From: an uncultured Pseudomonadales bacterium
GTDB taxonomy: Bacteria; Pseudomonadota; Gammaproteobacteria; Pseudomonadales; Pseudohongiellaceae
DNA: 38,117 nt
Assembly (NCBI GenBank): GCA_943842505.1
Contig: CALTDI010000017.1
Location: forward strand, 1 to 38,117
Direction of reading: 5' to 3'
Below, one piece after another: positions 35,169 through 38,117 of this stretch. Under the pieces are notes generated by a model. It did no database searches. It was given only the letters and a program-made list of their open reading frames with translations, and had not been told where the DNA came from. A program made the position numbers and the translations under genes. The first letter of the stretch is position 1. Each line of letters opens with the position of its first letter.

Positions 35169-35552
35169 ATTTTGGCCACTTCTTAGTAAGTCTATATGAA
35201 GTTATCTCTTGGATATCATAGAGATGAATCTCCTATCTATAGCAAATACTGCTAAAAGCCCAATACCCCTGTCTGCTAATTGCCAGCAGGTTGTGCTGCA
35301 CTAGCCTTCAGTCAAGTCTGCTTAGTCCCTGTTTCGAAGTTCTCTCAGCAGGCAGGTCGCTGAGCCCATGCAATGCCTGGCCCCTAGACAAGGGAGTAGT
35401 GCTAGCAGGAGCAATAGTCGGCAGCGGTGACCCTTCTAGCGCTAATAGCGACTTCTTGCGGAAGAAAACCCTATTGATAGCAGCTATGTTAGTCCTTAAA
35501 CCTGGAGTAAAAGATTCAAGATGGCTTCAGTGTGAGGCGGGCTAATTGAGGT
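35169..35552. other. Spacer after tRNA-Gly with no recognisable gene
   Basis: No ribosome site, RNA gene or repeat could be supported here. An 84-codon open frame at 35291-35545 is Ser/Leu/Cys-rich and looks random. It precedes the tandem tRNA-Cys repeat array and may be older decayed sequence of the same kind. Confidence 0.4.
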
Positions 35553-35719
35553 GCAGCGGTGCGAGTAATTGAGCTAGTTAATTTCGAATCATTCCGGCTG
35601 CGCTGGCAGGCTAAGGCTAATCGGACAATATTTTTTAGACTTTTCGCCAATCAACCCATGCCCAAAGCCCCGAGTTTGGGTGTTGTGCCCGATCTTTCGC
35701 CAGGCGGGAAATGAATAGA

Positions 35720-35793
35720 GGCGGGTATGGCTGGGTGGTCATACTGTGGACGGCGAGCTCCGTTATAAGCCGGTTTGAAAGCTCCGTTAGCGG
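35720..35793 (+). pseudogene. Decayed tRNA-Cys copy 1
   Basis: It begins GGCGGGTATGGCTGGGTGG and keeps GGTCAT, CTCCGTTA and GCCGGTT in tRNA-Cys order, but the GCA anticodon loop is lost, the T loop reads GTTTGAAAGC rather than GTTCGATTCC, and no matching 3' acceptor strand or CCA is present. Its -10 position (35681-35686) reads TGTTGT instead of TATAGT. Confidence 0.8.
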
Positions 35794-35976
35794 CGCAGAC
35801 GGCCGCTGGCTGCCCCAGCGGGGTGAGGAATTGAACTCAGTTCAATTTCGAATCATTCCGGCTGCGTTGGCAGGCAAATCTGCAATATTTTTTAGACTTT
35901 TCGCCAATCAACCCATGCCCAAAGCCCCGAGTTTTGGTGTGGTGCCCGATCTTTCGCTAGGCATGGAATGAATAAA

Positions 35977-36050
35977 GGCGGGTTGGCTGGGTGGTCATAC
36001 AGTGGACAGCCTCCGTTATAAGCCGGTTTGAAAGCCGCGTAGCGGCGCAG
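35977..36050 (+). pseudogene. Decayed tRNA-Cys copy 2
   Basis: It begins GGCGGGTTGGCTGGGTGG with the same T-arm change (GTTTGAAAGCC) as copy 1, an anticodon region shortened to GGACAGCCTCCGTT, and no 3' acceptor strand or CCA. Its -10 position (35938-35943) reads TGTGGT. Shared changes with copy 1 mean the two duplicated from an already altered copy or were homogenised. Confidence 0.8.
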
Positions 36051-36171
36051 ACGGCCGCAGGCTGCCCCAGCGGGGTGAGGAATTGAACTCAGTTCAATTT
36101 CGAATCATTCCGACTCTCTTACAGGCTAAGGCTAATCGGCAATATTTTTTAGACTTTTCGCCAATCAACCC

Positions 36172-36200
36172 ATGCCCAAAGCCCCGAGTTTTGGTATAGT
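36172..36200 (+). promoter_or_regulatory. Candidate promoter for tRNA-Cys and tRNA-Leu
   Basis: A good -10 TATAGT (36195-36200) lies 17 bases from a poor -35-like ATGCCC (36172-36177) and is followed by a GCGCG discriminator. The same region in the two decayed cassettes has lost the TATAGT, which supports its role. The predicted start is about 27 bases before tRNA-Cys. Confidence 0.55.
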
Positions 36201-36233
36201 GCGCGATCTTTCGCTAGGCATGAAATGAATAAA

Positions 36234-36307
36234 GGCTGGATGGCAGAGTGGTCATGCAGCGGACTGCAACTCCGTTAACGCCGGTTCGATTCCGACTCCA
36301 GCCTCCA
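36234..36307 (+). tRNA. tRNA-Cys (GCA)
   Basis: A complete 74-base cloverleaf. Acceptor GGCTGGA pairs with TCCAGCC, the anticodon stem GCGGA/TCCGT carries CTGCAAC (anticodon GCA), the T loop is GTTCGATTC, and discriminator T plus encoded CCA follow. It is the intact member of a tandem array with two decayed copies upstream. tRNA-Leu follows 40 bases later. Confidence 0.95.
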
Positions 36308-36347
36308 TTTCAACCCAACTCCTAGAAAGACCACCCCTCATCAATAT

Positions 36348-36436
36348 GCCCGGGTGGCGAAATTGGTAGACGCAAGGGACTTAAAATCCCTCGACCTGAA
36401 ACGGTCGTGCCGGTTCGATTCCGGCCCCGGGCACCA
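36348..36436 (+). tRNA. tRNA-Leu (UAA)
   Basis: An 89-base class II tRNA. Acceptor GCCCGGG pairs with CCCGGGC, the anticodon stem AGGGA/TCCCT holds loop CTTAAAA (anticodon TAA), the long variable arm is CGACCTGAAACGGTCG, and the T loop is GTTCGATTCC. A73 and an encoded CCA follow. A decayed integrase lies 175 bases downstream, so its 3' end is a probable attachment site. Confidence 0.97.
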
Positions 36437-36565
36437 TCTCAGCTCTATACTATTCTCTAATAACTCCAAACACTGTCTTAGGCGCAATATACGCCTAATT
36501 TTCAGCGTTTCTACCATACCCCTTGTCTAGAATTCCCTAAATCGATATATTCTTATCTAGTATTT

Positions 36566-36601
36566 ATGTGTACAACGATGTGTACAACCATGTGTACTAC
36601 T
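36566..36601. repeat. Three tandem 12-bp repeats upstream of the integrase remnant
   Basis: ATGTGTACAACG, ATGTGTACAACC and ATGTGTACTACT follow each other without gaps at 36566, 36578 and 36590, ending just before the integrase ribosome site GGAGAAG. The core GTGTAC is nearly palindromic. Position suggests integrase arm-type or operator sites of the element; this is inference. Confidence 0.75.
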
Positions 36602-36611
36602 GGAGAAGAGC

Positions 36612-37875
36612 ATGCCTGCAAGAGCATCGGAATTGACCGTTAGGCAACTAGAAGCAATAAAGCCGCCAAAGCCTCCGTCTGACTTACGAAGGGCGGTAGG
36701 CGGTGCGACTGGCCTGTGTATCAATATTAAGCCTAGCGGAAGCAGGTCTTGGCTGTTTCGCTACAGCTTTGCAGGCAAGCGACAAACTCCCATCGCATTG
36801 GGTAGTTATTCTAGGGACGTTAACAGCCTTTCAGCAATGAGAGAGGTTGCCCGAGGCTTTAATAAGCTGATCAAAGAAGGCATCGACCCGAAACTTCATC
36901 TCAAGGAAAAGCAAAAAGCTGAGCTTTTCAAGAAGGCTCAAGGGATTACGTTCAAGGTAGTTGCTGAAGAATGGATAAAACACAAAAGTGGTGGCGAGTG
37001 GAAAACAGCTAAATCAGTATCTCGCGGACGCCAGTATCTCTACTGACTATGCTTTGCCAGTTCTAGGGAATATGGCTGTTATCGATATCCAAGTCGATGA
37101 CATTCTTAAAGTGCTTAAGCCGATTTGGGAAACAAAAACGCCTACTGCTGAAAGACTCAGAATTTACCTCCAAGCAATCATAGCGAGAGGTCTCCACAGC
37201 GCTAAAGCAATGAACCAAGCTAACCCAGCTGCTTGGAAAGATAACTTAGATTTTTATCTAAAAGCGCCGGGCGATGTACATAAGACTAAACACCACCCTA
37301 GTGTGCCTTGGGAGGATATGCCACAGTTCATGAAGGCCCTGTATGCAGTTCGACAACCCTAAGGGGTCTAGACCGGAAGCCCAATGTCTAGCTGTGGCTG
37401 TATCTATGCGGGACACGAAGCGGTGCTACTACTTTAATGGAATGGGATGAGGTCGATTTGATAAGAAGATTTGGACTGTTCCACCGACCAGTGACGAAAG
37501 CAAAGACGAAAGTCAAAAGCACTAGCTTGGGAGATTCCTCTTAGCGAAGAAGCTATTGCGAATTATTAAAGCGCAACCAAGGCGCGAAGAGGACCAATAG
37601 GGTTTTTAACACCCTCGCAGGTGGCGAGATCTATGATATGGCTGCTATACCGCGTAATCTAGGCTTTGAGGGTGTAGCTCATGGTTTCAGGACTACCTTG
37701 CAAAACTGGGGCAAGGCTAATGGTTATCCGAAAGAAGTGAGAGACTTGTCGCTTGCAGCATAAACAGACTACCGGGGTGGATGCTGCCTATGACACAGAA
37801 ATGTTGCTACCGCAGCGAACAAAGCTAATGAACGCTTATATGGAATACGTCATGAGTGAGGTGACTCAAGGATGA
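36612..37875 (+). pseudogene. Decayed tyrosine integrase (P4-type, DUF4102 N-terminus)
   Basis: The start is intact (GGAGAAGAGC before the ATG). MPARASELTVRQLEAIKPP and a DUF4102-like domain (ATGLCINIKPSGSRSWLFRY, KRQTPIALGSY) run to about 37030, where the frame shifts. The core-binding domain resumes (DYALPVLGNMAV, VLKPIWETKT) and stops near 37362. Further pieces in other frames are recognisable: MEWDEVD and DKKIWTVPPTSDE near 37440-37500, IPLSEEAIAN near 37532, AHGFRTTLQNWGKANGYPKEVRD (37676-37750), the catalytic-Tyr region DAAYDTEM near 37782, and MNAYMEYVMSEVTQG to the stop. At least four frameshifts or deletions are needed, so it cannot make a full integrase. It sits next to tRNA-Leu, the likely original attachment site. 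Confidence 0.9.
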
Positions 37876-38019
37876 AGCCGCATTTTATTGATCCTGCAAG
37901 ACTCAAGAGCCTGATTGAATCTGCAGAAGCAGACCTTGGCCTGTCCCCCGATGCTGCCGAAGAGTCACGTCACTCAATATTTACAAGAAGAGGGGATGCG
38001 CTACCAGTTCGACTCCTAA
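37872..38019 (+). pseudogene. Small frameshifted ORF after the integrase remnant
   Basis: An ATG at 37872 overlaps the integrase stop (ATGA), as for a coupled small gene of the element. The frame begins MKPHFIDPARLKSLIESAEADLGLSPDA. After about 37950 a +1 frame continues with KSHVTQYLQEEGMRYQFDS and stops at 38017-38019, which looks like the genuine end of a protein of about 48 residues. The original frame instead runs on to 38099 through Arg/Ser-rich sequence that looks random. Function unknown. Sequence from 38020 to the end shows nothing recognisable. Confidence 0.45.
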
Positions 38020-38117
38020 GACTAGTTCTTTCGCTATGGCGCTTTGGTAAGCCGCTTGCTGCCCCCAGTCGTAGATCCTCAGCTAGGTGTTCCGAGTGAG
38101 GCGCAGATCGAATGAAT

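Larger units (their letters stand above)
35553..36307 (+). repeat. Tandem array of three tRNA-Cys cassettes (period about 257 bp)
   Basis: A unit containing TTCGAATCATTCCG, a run TTTTTTAGACTTTTCGCC, CCCATGCCCAAAGCCCCGAG, a -10 region and a tRNA-Cys-like sequence occurs three times. The AGAC anchor ends at 35640, 35897 and 36154, exactly 257 bases apart each time, and the tRNA position is 80 bases beyond the anchor in all three. Unit starts by the TTCGAATC anchor are 35583, 35847 and 36099. Units 1 and 2 are closer to each other than to unit 3 and contain decayed tRNA genes; only unit 3 has a sound tRNA-Cys. A trace of tail homology extends unit 1 back to about 35553. Confidence 0.9.

Noticed and set aside
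35291..35545. 84-codon open frame after tRNA-Gly
   Set aside because: Composition looks random and there is no ribosome site or family resemblance.
35711..35971. 86-codon open frame across the decayed tRNA-Cys units
   Set aside because: It is fully explained by the tandem tRNA-Cys repeat; the reading frame is incidental.
35553..36307. CRISPR-like array in the tRNA region
   Set aside because: Units are long (about 257 bp), only three, and contain tRNA-Cys sequence; no short repeat/spacer pattern or cas gene.

Overview
This window looks like a chromosomal segment of a free-living gammaproteobacterium of intermediate G+C. The gene content and order are typical of that class, and several blocks match the Pseudomonas arrangement: lexA beside a lysine-rich protein tail and nagZ; lolCDE-comEC-exbBD-lpxK-ycaR-kdsB-phosphatase-murB near rne; and gacA/uvrY-uvrC-pgsA followed by tRNA-Gly, tRNA-Cys and tRNA-Leu. 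No ribosomal RNA, CRISPR array, intact IS element or plasmid gene was seen. Because the window starts inside a gene and ends in decayed DNA, it may be a whole contig, but that is a guess.

Layout. (1) 1-1.2 kb: a lysine-rich C-terminus (possibly topA) converges on lexA, which has a near-consensus SOS box, next to a small acidic protein. (2) 1.4-4.2 kb, plus strand: nagZ (peptidoglycan recycling), an MscS-type channel and a purine phosphoribosyltransferase. (3) 4.2-11.6 kb, minus strand: a tight operon of mnmH (tRNA 2-selenouridine synthase), an AddB-like Fe-S nuclease and an AddA-like helicase-nuclease. (4) 11.7-14.2 kb: a DUF1285 protein, then etfB-etfA. (5) 14.4-17.2 kb: rne on the minus strand. 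(6) 17.2-19.1 kb: about 1.1 kb of non-coding DNA, then a small serine-recombinase-like gene flanked by a 12-bp inverted repeat. (7) 19.1-31.3 kb: a long envelope block on the plus strand with many start/stop overlaps: lolC-lolD-lolE, comEC, exbB-exbD, msbA-lpxK-ycaR-kdsB, a low-molecular-weight phosphatase and murB. (8) 31.5-35.0 kb: gacA/uvrY-type regulator, uvrC and a frameshifted pgsA. (9) 35.1-36.4 kb: tRNA-Gly, tRNA-Cys and tRNA-Leu, with the Gly-Cys spacer enlarged by tandem decayed copies of the tRNA-Cys cassette. (10) 36.6 kb to the end: a multiply frameshifted tyrosine integrase and decayed small ORFs downstream of tRNA-Leu, probably the remnant of an integrated element.

How the genes work together. 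The envelope block joins lipid A work (LpxK kinase, MsbA flippase, KdsB making CMP-Kdo), lipoprotein export (LolCDE), peptidoglycan precursor synthesis (MurB) and an ExbBD energiser. The minus-strand operon joins tRNA modification to double-strand-break processing, and lexA and uvrC add the SOS and nucleotide-excision parts of DNA repair.

The observations most worth a second look are the triplicated and decaying tRNA-Cys promoter/gene cassette, the recombinase gene with altered catalytic residues bracketed by inverted repeats immediately upstream of lolC, the two frameshifts in the normally essential pgsA, and the AT-rich insertion in the receiver domain of the GacA/UvrY regulator. I did not find a clear-cut new defence or biosynthetic system.
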